This document shows, in pieces, positions 41,530-50,830 of a stretch of 55,042 nucleotides of DNA (within the stretch, counting starts at the first letter, position 1; each line of letters starts with the position of its first letter). This DNA is from Bryobacterales bacterium (GTDB lineage: Bacteria > Acidobacteriota > Terriglobia > Bryobacterales > UBA6623). The notes beneath the pieces are model-generated. The model made no database searches and was not told the origin of the DNA. It worked only from the letters and a program-made list of their open reading frames with translations. Both the position numbers and the translations under genes were made by a program. The DNA lies in NCBI GenBank assembly GCA_026713545.1, contig JAPOOG010000110.1:1-55042 (forward strand), in the 5' to 3' direction.

Positions 41530-43899
41530 CTGCCTCCCACGAATCTTTCCCTTGAGCTGGTCGATCCGAATCCGCCGGCGCCTCGCAATCCGTTGGCGCG
41601 GCAGGATCGTTCCCTCGAGAAAGCCGTCGAGCAGATCGACGTCTGGTCGAAGCAGCCGGGTTCGCCCATCACGGCGTTGTGGCATAAACCGGCTCGCGAG
41701 GCGGACTGCCGCTCGATCCCGGCCGAGGTGAGCGCGCCGCTACGGTCGACCCTTGCCGCCAGAGGCATCCGGCAACTTTACTCTCATCAACTCGAAGCCT
41801 GGGAGCAGATTGCCCGCGGCGGGAACGTTGTCATCCCCACGCCGACGGCCAGCGGCAAGACACTCTGCTACAACCTGCCTGTCTTGAACGCGCTGTCGGA
41901 GGACCCCGAGACCTGTGCGCTCTACCTGTTCCCGACGAAAGCGCTTTCCGAAGACCAACTCGAGGAGCTGCAAAGCCTCATTTCCGGCATGGAAAGCGGC
42001 ATTCGGGCCTTCACGTACGACGGGGATACGCCGCAGGATGCCCGCAAGTCCATCCGGCAACGCGCCAACATCGTGCTGACCAACCCCGACATGCTGCACA
42101 GCGGGGTGTTGCCCCATCACACGCGTTGGGCGCGCTTCTTCGAACACCTGCGCTACATCGTGATCGACGAGCTTCATATCTACCGCGGCGTCTTCGGAAG
42201 CCATGTCGGCAACGTCTTTCGGCGCCTCAAGCGGATTTGCGATTTCTACGGTTCGAAGCCCCTGTTCATCTGCTGTTCGGCGACGATCGCCAATCCGAAA
42301 GAACTTGCCGAGAAGCTGATCGAGCAACCGGTGTCGGAGATCGAATCGAACGGGGCTCCCCAAGGCGAGCGTTTCTTCGCGTTCTACAATCCGCCAGTCG
42401 TGAACCGGCAGTTGGGGATTCGCCGGAGCTACATCGCCGAGACCCGCAGGCTGGCGTCGGGCTTCCTCGAACGCGGTCAGCAGACGCTGGTCTTCGCGAA
42501 CAGCCGCTTGGCGACCGAGATTCTCGTGCGCTACCTCAAGGACGCCGCTGAACGCGACGCGCTTCCGCCGGAGTCGGTTCGAGGCTATCGGGGCGGCTAT
42601 CTGCCGCGGGAACGCCGCGAAATAGAAAAGCAACTGCGCGAAGGCGAGGTCAAGGCCGTCGTCGCGACGAACGCGCTCGAATTGGGGATCGACGTCGGGT
42701 CGCTCGATACGGTCGTGATGGCGGGCTATCCGGGGACGATCGCTTCGACTTGGCAGCGCGCCGGCAGGGCGGGGAGGCGGCAGTCGCTTTCTCTGTCCCT
42801 GCTGGTGGCGTCGAGTGCGCCTCTGGATCAGTTCATCGTGCAGCACCCGTCGTACTTTTTCGACGCCTCGCCCGAGCACGCCCAGATCAACCCCGACAAC
42901 CTGGAAGTCCTCGTCAGCCACGTCAAGTGCGCGGCGTTCGAGCTGCCGGTCCAGGACGGCGAAGCGTTCGGCCCGCATCCCACGGCCGGCCTCTGCGAAT
43001 TCTTGCAAGAGGCCGGGCTGCTGCATCATGCCGGGAACTCCTGGCACTGGACATCGGAATCGTATCCCGCTGACGCGGTCAGCCTGCGCACGGTCACGAG
43101 CGACAACTTCGTGGTCGTCGACATCACGGGCGAGCCGAGCGTGATCGGCGAAGTCGACTTCAACTCCGCGCTCACGACGCTCTACGAGAAGGCGATCTAT
43201 CTTCACGAGGGCCGGCTCTTCCACGTGGAGCGGTTTGACTACAAGGAGCGCAAAGCCTACGTGAAGAACGTCGAGTGCAATTACTACACCGACGCGATCG
43301 ACTATACGCAAGTCAAGGTCATCGAGACTTTCGAGAGCGATCCGCTGGGTCCGGCGGCCCGCAGCTATGGCGAAGTGCGGATCAACCGTCAGATCGTGGG
43401 CTTCAAGAAACTCAAGTTCTACACGGCCGAGAATGTCGGCGCCGGGAAACTCTCGATGCCTGAGCAGGAGTTGCATACCACGGCGTTCCGGCTGACGTTT
43501 CCTCACGCGTTTCTGCAAAGCTTCACGGACTACAACTCCGCCGAAAAGCGGAGCGGGCTCGTGGGCCTGGGCAATGTCTTGCGGACGGTCGGATCGCTGT
43601 TGCTGATGAGCGACCCGCGTGACCTGGGTGTGGCGATGAGCAGCGATGTCGAGCGCGCCGCGCCGGAGTCGGACCCCGAACTGTATCTCTATGACAACTT
43701 CTCAGGAGGCATCGGCCAGAGCGAGCCGCTCTACCGCATGCACGATCAACTGTTGCGGCGCTCCCGGGATCTGCTCGCTTCCTGTCCCTGTGAAGCGGGC
43801 TGTCCCTCGTGCGTGGGTCCGCTCGGCGAGGTGGGGGAGAAAGCGAAAGAGGTGGCTTCCCGATTCCTGAACGAATTGACGCCGATCCGCAACGCCTGA
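41530..43899 (+). CDS. mrfA: MrfA-like DEAD-box helicase with DUF1998 and Cys4 cluster
   Basis: A 789-residue superfamily 2 helicase of the MrfA/YprA group. It has Walker A TPTASGKT (about 104-111), a DEVH-box variant VIDELHIYRGVFG, SCCSAT-like motif ICCSATIANPKE, the helicase-C motif LVFANSRLATEIL, and motif VI QRAGRAGRR. The C-terminal DUF1998 region ends with four cysteines, CPCEAGCPSC (752-761), as in Bacillus subtilis MrfA, where they bind a metal. MrfA unwinds DNA for repair of mitomycin C lesions together with the nuclease MrfB, which is encoded directly downstream here. The likely start is CTG at 41530 because of the ribosome site. A TTG at 41593 would give 768 residues. Confidence 0.85.
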   Translation: MPPTNLSLELVDPNPPAPRNPLARQDRSLEKAVEQIDVWSKQPGSPITALWHKPAREADCRSIPAEVSAPLRSTLAARGIRQLYSHQLEAWEQIARGGNVVIPTPTASGKTLCYNLPVLNALSEDPETCALYLFPTKALSEDQLEELQSLISGMESGIRAFTYDGDTPQDARKSIRQRANIVLTNPDMLHSGVLPHHTRWARFFEHLRYIVIDELHIYRGVFGSHVGNVFRRLKRICDFYGSKPLFICCSATIANPKELAEKLIEQPVSEIESNGAPQGERFFAFYNPPVVNRQLGIRRSYIAETRRLASGFLERGQQTLVFANSRLATEILVRYLKDAAERDALPPESVRGYRGGYLPRERREIEKQLREGEVKAVVATNALELGIDVGSLDTVVMAGYPGTIASTWQRAGRAGRRQSLSLSLLVASSAPLDQFIVQHPSYFFDASPEHAQINPDNLEVLVSHVKCAAFELPVQDGEAFGPHPTAGLCEFLQEAGLLHHAGNSWHWTSESYPADAVSLRTVTSDNFVVVDITGEPSVIGEVDFNSALTTLYEKAIYLHEGRLFHVERFDYKERKAYVKNVECNYYTDAIDYTQVKVIETFESDPLGPAARSYGEVRINRQIVGFKKLKFYTAENVGAGKLSMPEQELHTTAFRLTFPHAFLQSFTDYNSAEKRSGLVGLGNVLRTVGSLLLMSDPRDLGVAMSSDVERAAPESDPELYLYDNFSGGIGQSEPLYRMHDQLLRRSRDLLASCPCEAGCPSCVGPLGEVGEKAKEVASRFLNELTPIRNA

Positions 43900-43954
43900 G
43901 TCAACAGCATCAAGGCGAGTCGAGAACAGCCTGTAGAGGTTTTTTTTCTTCAAG

Positions 43955-45283
43955 ATGAAACCGATCCTTAAACAGGACCTCGAACGTCTCCGCCGGCAGA
44001 TCCGGCGCGTCAAGGGCGGCCGGATGGACCCCGGCGGCGCTGCCGCTCCACGGTCTGATGAGCACGGAGAGTCCTTCTCTGAATCGCTTCCTTACCTTCG
44101 GCAGGAACAGCCCGGGCACTACGACGCCGAGCAGGTGCTTGACGGAGAGGTGATGGAGAACCAGTGGGGCCGCTATTTTCTCTCGGAACGTTTCTACCCC
44201 GGCCATCAGCGGCACGGCGACTTCGAGATTGCAAAACTGGCCGCATTGCCCGGCGAGTGGCTCGGCGCGATTTCCCGCGGCGGAATTCCGCCTTGCGACC
44301 CCTCGCGCTGGGCTTTTCTCGATACCGAAACCACCGGGCTGGCCGGCGGTACCGGCACTTGCGCGTTTCTTGTCGGTGTGGGAACCATCGAGGACGGCGG
44401 ATTTCGAGTCCGCCTCTTCTTCATGCGCGACTACGACGAAGAGGCCGCCATGCTCGCGGCGCTCGCTGAGTTCCTGCAATGGCGGGACGTGCTCATCACC
44501 TACAACGGCAAGACCTACGATGTTCCGCTGCTCGAGACCCGCTACCGGCTGGCCCGAAAGCCTTTCCCGTTTGGGCGCTTGCACCACCTCGACTTGCTCC
44601 ATGGCGCACGCCAACTCTGGAAGCTGCGCATGGAGAGCTGCAAGCTGACGCATCTCGAATGCGAAGTCCTCGGCTTCCTCCGCGAGGGTGATCTTCCCGG
44701 CGAGCTGATTCCCTACTACTATTTCGAGTACCTGCGGACCCGGCAGGCTTTCCGCCTGGTCCCGCTCTTCCACCACAATGTCATGGATATCGTGACGCTG
44801 GCTTGCTTGACGGGGATCGTGCTGCCTGCGTTCGCTTCGCCGGCGGACGCGGACCTCTGCCATGGCGAGGACATGCTCGGCCTCGCCCGCTGGCTGCGGC
44901 GCGGACAGGCGCACGACGATGCCGGTGAGCTCTATCGCCGTGCTATCGACTCCGGACTGCCGGACGAGAGCCTGTTCCGGGCCCTCTGGGAGAAGGCCAT
45001 GCTCGAAAAGAGGTGTGGGCGGCGCGAGCGGATGCTGGCGATGTGCCGGGACTTGGCCGACGTTCGCAATGCATACCGCACCGCCGCTCTCGAGGAGCTG
45101 GCCAAGCATTTCGAGCACTACGAGAAGGACCTGGATCAGGCGTTGCGCTGCACGGACCAGGCCCTCGACTACGAGCCCTCCCCCGAACTGCGCCATCGCA
45201 GAAACCGCCTGGTGAGAAAACTTACACAACGCAACGCGAACCAGCGGCTGGAGCCAAGGGCCTCGACGTATAATCCACGATGA
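43955..45283 (+). CDS. mrfB: MrfB/YprB-like 3'-5' exonuclease with TPR-like tail
   Basis: A 442-residue protein with an RNase H-like DEDD exonuclease core (YprB family): Asp123 and Glu125 in FLDTETTGL, Asp189 in ITYNGKTYDVPLL, and Asp278 in HHNVMDIVTLA. The C-terminal part (about 315-430) is helical and repeat-like (LYRRAIDSGLPDESLFRALW, LDQALRCTDQALDYEPSPEL), resembling TPR. In B. subtilis MrfB and MrfA act together in a UvrABC-independent pathway that repairs mitomycin C damage. The gene order helicase-nuclease with a 55-base gap supports the same function here. Confidence 0.85.
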   Translation: MKPILKQDLERLRRQIRRVKGGRMDPGGAAAPRSDEHGESFSESLPYLRQEQPGHYDAEQVLDGEVMENQWGRYFLSERFYPGHQRHGDFEIAKLAALPGEWLGAISRGGIPPCDPSRWAFLDTETTGLAGGTGTCAFLVGVGTIEDGGFRVRLFFMRDYDEEAAMLAALAEFLQWRDVLITYNGKTYDVPLLETRYRLARKPFPFGRLHHLDLLHGARQLWKLRMESCKLTHLECEVLGFLREGDLPGELIPYYYFEYLRTRQAFRLVPLFHHNVMDIVTLACLTGIVLPAFASPADADLCHGEDMLGLARWLRRGQAHDDAGELYRRAIDSGLPDESLFRALWEKAMLEKRCGRRERMLAMCRDLADVRNAYRTAALEELAKHFEHYEKDLDQALRCTDQALDYEPSPELRHRRNRLVRKLTQRNANQRLEPRASTYNPR

Positions 45284-45302
45284 TTCGGCGGACTTTCCTC
45301 TT

Positions 45303-45482
45303 AGCCGGCATTTCTCGCCACGCTGCGAGACGAAGTGGGTGGGAGGGCCGTCAGGACGAGGCGAGAGCCGTTGGGCGCGCACAACACGGTCTTTAAGGTT
45401 TCTCACGAATCACGAGTCACGAAACACGAATCACGGCCTTTTTTCGCGTGCTTCGACCGTCGGGTGGTGAGAAATGCAGGCT
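45303..45482 (+). repeat. MITE-like element with 19-bp inverted ends, copy 2, heptamer cargo
   Basis: The left end AGCCGGCATTTCTCGCCAC (45303-45321) and right end GTGGTGAGAAATGCAGGCT (45464-45482) are inverted repeats (17 of 19). The arms match the element at 28338-28528. The core (about 45378-45448) instead holds a heptamer array: CACGAAT, CACGAGT, CACGAAA, CACGAAT, CACGG (45404-45436). The right end overlaps the start of an apparent open frame that is not a real gene start. Confidence 0.75.
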
Positions 45483-45512
45483 AGATCGTTTGCCGAAAAA
45501 GCCGGGTTTTTC

Positions 45513-45860
45513 ATGAAGAAACTCTGCATGGCGCTGGTTGCAGTGTTGCTGTGGTTCGCCGTAGTAGCGGGGGCCGCGTCCACGCTCTACTTCCCCGACT
45601 ACGTGGTGGGGTCCGGGTGGTCGGTGCAGTTGGCTCTCGGCAATATCGACACAACCGATGCGGCCGAGGTCGTCGTTGAAGTCTACGACCAGGATGGCGC
45701 CCCGATCCATGACCTGTTCGAATCCGCATCGGCTTTCGAGATTCCCCCGCTGGGCAGTCGAGTCTTGCGAAGCACAGGGGAGGGGAGTCTTCGGCGCGGC
45801 TGGATCCAGGTCCGGAACCCTTCGACCACGATCCGGGGATTGTTGACCTATCGGCACGCT
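45513..45860 (+). pseudogene. Truncated exported protein of a Bryobacterales-type family
   Basis: The ATG at 45513 starts a signal peptide (MKKLCMALVAVLLWFAVVAG), then STLYFPDYVVGSGWSVQLAL, a VEVYDQDG segment, FEIPPLGSRVLRS and RRGWIQV...GLLTYRHA. This pattern is known to me from exported beta-sandwich proteins of Solibacter relatives, which are normally several times longer. After RHA (about 45860) the sequence changes to low-complexity residues and runs into an hsdR 5' scrap, so the gene has lost its 3' part. Confidence 0.5.
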
Positions 45861-45962
45861 CGACGCCCGGCAAAGCGCCGTAGCGGAAGCGCTCGGTTTT
45901 CCGGTTCCCTGGGAGGCGAGTTTGCCATGAGCGGCTGTTCCCGTCTCCAGACCGGCCCGCTA

Positions 45963-46046
45963 AAGCGTACGGCCGAAACCGCCTTCGAGACGGTCATCGA
46001 AGTTGTGCTTTGGTGGCTGAACCGGAAACTCGCGCGGATGCCGTGA
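45963..46046 (+). pseudogene. hsdR 5' scrap 1
   Basis: KRTAETAFETVIE is nearly the same as the start of the large hsdR downstream (KRTSETAFETAIEAHLLA). The match stops after about 13 codons and the frame ends at 46046. The DNA GAAACCGCCTTCGAGACGGT is repeated exactly in scrap 2 (46594-46640). A third, weaker match follows at 46067-46100. Confidence 0.6.
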
Positions 46047-46155
46047 CAAGCCGCGCATACTATACGGAGGCAACCTTCGAGGCTGTCATCGAAGCCTACC
46101 CGCCGCCGCCCCCAACAGGCGGCAACAGTGTTATGTTCGGGAAGGGAGAAACGGC

Positions 46156-46377
46156 ATGAGCAGGCAATTGACCGCGATCGTCGAACGTGAGGGCGACGGA
46201 TACGTCGCCTTGTGCCCGGAAGTGGATGTCGCCAGCCAAGGAGACACCGTGGCCGAAGCGCGTGACAACCTCGCCGAAGCGTTGACTCTGTTCTTCGAGA
46301 CCGCCGGCGCCGAGGAAATCGACAGGCGCCTGCGCAACGAAGTGTACGTGACCCAGGTCGAGGTCGCCGTTGGCTAG
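46156..46377 (+). CDS. hicB: HicB-family antitoxin
   Basis: A 73-residue partial-RNase-H fold protein: TAIVEREGDGYVALCPEVDV followed by ASQGDTVAEARDNLAEALTL is the standard HicB N-terminus. It should bind and neutralise HicA and may repress the operon. It lacks an extra C-terminal DNA-binding domain, being of the short type. GGGAG precedes the ATG. The stop codon overlaps the hicA start by eight bases, with hicB first, which is the reverse of the classical hicAB order but common for this subtype. Confidence 0.88.
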   Translation: MSRQLTAIVEREGDGYVALCPEVDVASQGDTVAEARDNLAEALTLFFETAGAEEIDRRLRNEVYVTQVEVAVG

Positions 46378-46588
46378 GCTGCGCGTTCTTTCGGGCCGGG
46401 ATGTCTGCCGGATTCTCGCGGCTCACGGTTTCGCAGAAGTGAGGAGGCGCGGCAGCCATGTGGTGATGCAGAAGAGCGGGGCGGGCGGCACGGTCACCGT
46501 CCCGGTGCCGGATCACGGGGAGTTGCGCGCAGGCACGCTGATGTCGATCATTCGGCAATCCGGTGTGCCGCGTTCCGAGTTCGAGTGA
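46370..46588 (+). CDS. hicA: HicA-family mRNA interferase toxin
   Basis: A 72-residue double-stranded RNA-binding-like fold toxin. RILAAHGFAEVRRRGSHVVM contains the catalytic His30 of the GSH motif, followed by VTVPVPDHGELRAGTLMSII, the usual HicA C-terminal helix. It cleaves mRNA when not bound by HicB. The start is TTG at 46370, inside the end of hicB. The full motif set is intact, so the pair is probably active. Confidence 0.88.
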   Translation: MARLRVLSGRDVCRILAAHGFAEVRRRGSHVVMQKSGAGGTVTVPVPDHGELRAGTLMSIIRQSGVPRSEFE

Positions 46589-46593
46589 AGACC

Positions 46594-46718
46594 ATGAAGC
46601 AGACAGGCGAAACCGCCTTCGAGACGGTCATCGCGGCCTCTTTCTGGAAACGGAGCGCCGCGCCGCCCTCATCGCCGCAGCGCTGAGCGGCCGGATCGCC
46701 GCGGAGGAAATAGAATGA
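46594..46718 (+). pseudogene. Fused scraps of hsdR 5' end and hsdS 3' end
   Basis: Starting at ATG 46594 the frame reads MKQTGETAFETVIAAS, an hsdR-like start. From 46644, in a different frame, LETERRAALIAAALSGRIAA then EEIE and stop reads like the end of type I specificity subunits (E-R-R-A-A-L-I-A-A-A-V-T-G-x-I). The two pieces have been joined by a deletion. It suggests that an hsdS, and probably hsdM, once stood upstream. Confidence 0.55.
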
Positions 46719-46773
46719 TAATCGCGCCGTCCAAGCTCTATCGCTTCAATACCAGGGTGGGAGGTCAAAGCTC

Positions 46774-46980
46774 ATGAACTGGCAAGACCACATTACCGTC
46801 GATCCCGAGATCTGCCATGGGAGGGCTTGCATCACGGGTACCCGAGTTCTGGTGAGTACGGTTCTTGACAATCTGGCGGACGGTCTGAATTCGGAAGAAG
46901 TGATGAGAAGCTACCCGTCGGTCACACGGAAGTCCATCCAAGCGGCGGTGCGCTATGCCGCGGGGTTGGAGCGACGCTAA
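46774..46980 (+). CDS. DUF433 antitoxin-like protein
   Basis: A 68-residue DUF433 protein. ITVDPEICHGRACITGTRVL then VSTVLDNLADGLNSEEVMRS is the complete family signature, with the small winged-helix/Myb-like fold typical of antitoxins paired with Mut7-C (DUF5615) nucleases. GGGAGG precedes the ATG. The expected toxin gene downstream is missing; instead, a broken small gene follows. It may be an orphan antitoxin. Confidence 0.85.
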   Translation: MNWQDHITVDPEICHGRACITGTRVLVSTVLDNLADGLNSEEVMRSYPSVTRKSIQAAVRYAAGLERR

Positions 46981-47012
46981 GAAATGAGGGGCAAGCAACG
47001 ACGAATCAGAAG

Positions 47013-47195
47013 ATGGCGGACTTGACGGTAGGTGAGTTCAGAGAACTTTGTCACGACATGTTCACTGAGATCGTGTAGGAAATCTTCGACGATCCGGACC
47101 GCGGTCTTGCGCTGCGTGAGGAGGCGGCCGAGGCCGACCTTCGCCGCTTGGATGCAGCCGTTGCCGAACGTAATTGTCGGAACGGATTGACATGA
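47013..47195 (+). pseudogene. Small antitoxin-like gene with in-frame stop
   Basis: The frame reads MADLTVGEFRELCHDMFTEI V, then TAG (47076-47078), then EIFDDPDRGLALREEAAEAD LRRLDAAVAE to a TGA at 47195. The pattern (T-V-x-E-L-R-x-L ... D-P-D-x-G-L-x-L-R-E-E) resembles short antitoxins of type II modules. The stop in the middle suggests decay. A 21-residue peptide would remain. The family call is tentative. Confidence 0.45.
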
Positions 47196-47232
47196 CTGCG
47201 TTCTACGTCCCGTCCGGGTCGGCCATACGCCG

Positions 47233-50200
47233 ATGAAACGCACGAGTGAAACGGCCTTCGAAACCGCCATCGAAGCGCACTTGCTGGCGAACGGCTACGT
47301 ATCCATCGCCTGTGACGGCTTCGACCGCGACCGCGCCATCTTCCCCGAAACGGTCCTGGCCTTCATCCGCGAGACCCAGCCGAAGGAGTGGGCCAAGCTG
47401 GAAAGGCTGCTCGGCAACAAGACCGGCAATCAGGTGCTCTCTGACCTGTACAAGTGGATGAACGCTCACGGCGCGCTCGCGACGCTGCGGCACGGGTTCA
47501 AGTGCTACGGCCGAACGCTCCGCGCGGCGTACTTCAAGGCGGCGCACGAGCTGAATCCGGAACTCGAAGAGCACTATGCCGCCAACCGCTTGGGGCTTAC
47601 GCGCCAACTCCATTTCTCGCCGCGCTCCGAGCAGTCGCTCGACGTCACGTTGAGCCTGAACGGCATTCGGTGGTGACTCTGGAGCTGAAGAACCCGCTCA
47701 CCGGCCAGACCGTCGAGGACGCGCGCCGCCAGTACCAACAAGACCGCGACCCTCGTGAGCCGATCTTCGAGTTCAAGCGCCGCGCGCTGGTCCGTTTCGC
47801 CGTGGACACCGAGTCGGTGCTCATGACCACCCGGCTGGCGGGCGCGGCGACGCGCTTTCTCCCCTTCAACAAGGGTTGCGGCGGTGCGGCCGGCAACCCG
47901 CCCGATCCGGCCGGGCGAACCTGTCGCACGGCTTATCTGTGGGAAGAGGTGCTGCAGTGCGGAAGCCTGCTCGACATGCTCGCCCGCTTCATCCACTTGC
48001 AGGTCGACGAGAAGCGCGACGACCGGGGCGCCAAGGTCAAGGCGGAGTCCATGATCTTCCCCCGCTACCATCAGCTTGAGGCGGTGCGGATGCTGGTGGA
48101 CGCCGCGGGCAGGGAGGGCGTGGGGCATAACTATTTGGTCGAGCACTCCGCCGGCAGCGGCAAGAGCAACACCATCGGGTGGCTTGCCCATCGGCTCGCA
48201 TCCCTGCACGATGCCGCCAACGAGCGCATCTTTGACAGCGTGATCGTGGTTACGGACCGCGTCGTGCTCGATCAGCAGCTCCAGGACACGATCTACCAGT
48301 TCGAGCACAAGCGCGGCGTCGTGCAGCGCATCGACGAAAGCTCGCGGCAGCTTGCCGAGGCCCTCGAGAACGCGGTGCCGGTGATCATCACGACGCTGCA
48401 GAAGTTCCCTTTCGTGTCGCGCCAGTTGCTCAAGTTGGCCGAGGACCGGGGTGAGGAGGGAACCGGTGTCCTTCCTGCCCGGCGCTGCGCCGTCATCGTG
48501 GACGAGGCGCATAGCTCCCAGGGCGGCGAGACCGCCACCGACCTCAAGCAAGTGCTGGGCGGCGAGGGGCTGAGGGAAAAAGCTAAAAAACGCGCCGCCG
48601 AGGAAGGCCGTGAAAACATGGAGGAGCTGTTCCGCAGCATGGCCAAGCGCAGCCGGCAGGCGAACTTGAGCTTCTTCGCTTTCACTGCCACGCCGAAGCA
48701 CAAGACGCTAGCCGTGTTCGGCCGCGGTGGGAACCCCGCGCACCGCTACACCATGCGCCAAGCCATCGAGGAAGGGTTCATCCTCGATGTGCTGAAGCAC
48801 TACACCAGCTATAAGACGTACTTCCAACTGCTCAAGGCCTGCGAGGACGATCCCAACGTGGAGCGCAAGAGGGCGGCGCGGGAGCTGGCGCGGTTCATGA
48901 AGCTGCATCCGCACAATATCGCGCAGAAGACCGAGGTGATGGTCGAGCATTTCCAGGCCGTCACCCGGCACAGGATCGGCGGCCGGGCCAAGGCGATGGT
49001 GGTGACGGGTTCGCGCCTCGAAGCGGTTCGCTACAAGCAGAGCTTCGACCACTACATCCAGCAAAAGGGCTACGCCATCAAGTCGCTGGTCGCTTTCTCC
49101 GGCAAGGTGGAGGACGACAGGCTCGCGGGCGTGGCCTACACCGAGCCGGGCATGAACCACGGCATCTCCGAGAAGGAGCTGCCCGAGAAGTTCGGAACGC
49201 AGGAGTATCAGGTATTGCTTGTCGCGGAGAAGTATCAGACCGGGTTCGATCAACCCCTCCTGCACACGATGTATGTGGACAAACGCCTCGCGGGCATCCA
49301 GGCCGTGCAAACGCTGTCCCGGCTGAACCGCGTGCATCCGCGCAAGGAGGACACGTTCGTTCTCGATTTCGTGAACGAACGCGAGGAGATTCAGGAAGCC
49401 TTCAAAGCCTATTACGAAGGCGCCGAGATGGGCGAGGAAGTGGACCCCGCGCGCATGTACGCGATCAAGGCCGAGCTGGATGCGTCTGGGGTCTATCTCG
49501 ACGAGGAGGTCAAGCGGTTTTGCAAGATCTATTTCAAGCCGAAGCGGCGGCAGAGCGCATTGGATCACCAGGCCATGAATGCCGCGCTCGATCCGGCGGT
49601 GTCGCGCTTCACCATCCGCCGTGGCAAGGAAGAAGAAGAGGCGGAAGACTGGCGTGGCAAGGTTCAGGCGTTCCTGAACCTGTACGCGTTTCTGAGCCAG
49701 GTGATACCGTACCAGGACTCCGATTTGGAGCGGTTGTACGTGTTTCTCCGCTACCTTGCGCCAAGCTTCCCCGCCGTAAGAGCGGACCTGAGTACCGCTT
49801 CGATGACGAGGTGCAGCTTGAGTTCTACCGGCTGCAGAAGATCAGCGAAGGTTCCATCTCGCTCGCGGAAGGTGAGGCGCGGCCGCTCGATGGGCCGACC
49901 GAGGTCGGGACCGGCTTGGCGCGGCCGCAGCCGGTCCCGCTCTCGCAACTCATCGACATTGTCAATGAGCGCTTCGGTACGGACTTCAATCAGGCGGACC
50001 AGCTCTTCTTCGATCAGGTCGTCGAAGCGGCGATGACGAGCGACGGGGTGCGGCAGGCGGCGGCGGTGAACCCCGGCGACAAGTTCGAGTTGGTGTTCAA
50101 GGGTCTGCTCAAGAATCTGTTCGCCGAGCGGATGGACCAGAACGAGGACATCTTCGTACGGTTCATGAACGACGAATCATTTCGGAATGTGGTGACGAAT

Positions 50201-50776
50201 TGGATGTCGTCGGAAGCGTACCGGCGCTTGAGGAGCGACCCCGGCGCCGGCGCGGAGGGCAAGGAGACCGACGCGCTGCCGCCGGCTTTGCAACTCGTCG
50301 AACCCCCGGCGGAGCAACGCTATGCAACATGCCTGCCTCTGGTGCCGCTCAAGGCCGCCGCGGGCGCGTTCAGCGACGCCCAGCACGTCGAGGATGATGA
50401 CTTCGATTGGGTGACGGTGGAGTCGAGACGCCGCCTCCGGCGCGGCATGTTTGTAGCCCAGGTCGTGGGAAAGTCGATGGAGCCGGCCATACCTGATGGC
50501 GCCTATTGCATTTTCCAGGCGCCGGTGGAGGGCGCGCGCCAGGGCAAGACCGTGCTCGTCCAGATGCGCGACGATACCGACCCTGAGAGCGGCCAGCGTT
50601 ATACCGTCAAGCGCTACCAGAGCGAGAAAGTGGCCGACGGAGATTCTTGGCGTCACGTGAAAATCAGCCTGAACCCGATCAACACAAACTTCCAGCCGAT
50701 CGTTCTGACCGATGCGGACGAGGGGCAGTTTCAGCTTATTGCCGAGGTCGTAGAGGTGCTGGACCGCGGCCAATGA
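47233..50776 (+). pseudogene. hsdR: Frameshifted type I restriction HsdR with C-terminal S24 (LexA-like) peptidase domain
   Basis: Three frames together encode one HsdR-like protein of about 1180 residues. The first (47233-about 47668) has KRTSETAFETAIEAHLLANG and the nuclease Asp of SLDVTLSLNG. A one-base deletion near 47668 breaks it just before the ELK nuclease motif (LELKNPLTGQTVEDA). The second frame carries Walker A SAGSGKS (48149-48169) and VIVDEAH (48493-48513) motor motifs. Another one-base deletion near 49760 shifts to the third frame with the HsdR C-terminal region. This continues without a stop into an S24 peptidase domain with VVGKSMEPAIPDG (Ser codon 50474) and YTVKRYQS (Lys codon 50609), the Ser-Lys dyad of LexA/UmuD. 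No hsdM or intact hsdS is present. The breaks could also be assembly errors. Confidence 0.75.
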
Positions 50777-50830
50777 GATCCGAGACCCGCCTCTCTTGTC
50801 TCGTAGTCAATAGCTCAATGAGGTGACAGG

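Noticed and set aside
41740..43518. A 592-codon open frame on the minus strand opposite mrfA
   Set aside because: It is the antisense shadow of a clearly assigned helicase with all motifs. High GC keeps the opposite frame open. It has no ribosome site and no family resemblance.
43910..45406. A 498-codon minus-strand frame opposite mrfB
   Set aside because: The sense frame has the intact DEDD exonuclease motifs. The antisense frame even runs through the repeat element at its 5' end.
45474..45512. ATG at 45474 as the start of the exported protein
   Set aside because: This ATG belongs to the inverted end of the MITE-like repeat (the same ATGCAGGCT occurs at 28520). The signal peptide starts at 45513.
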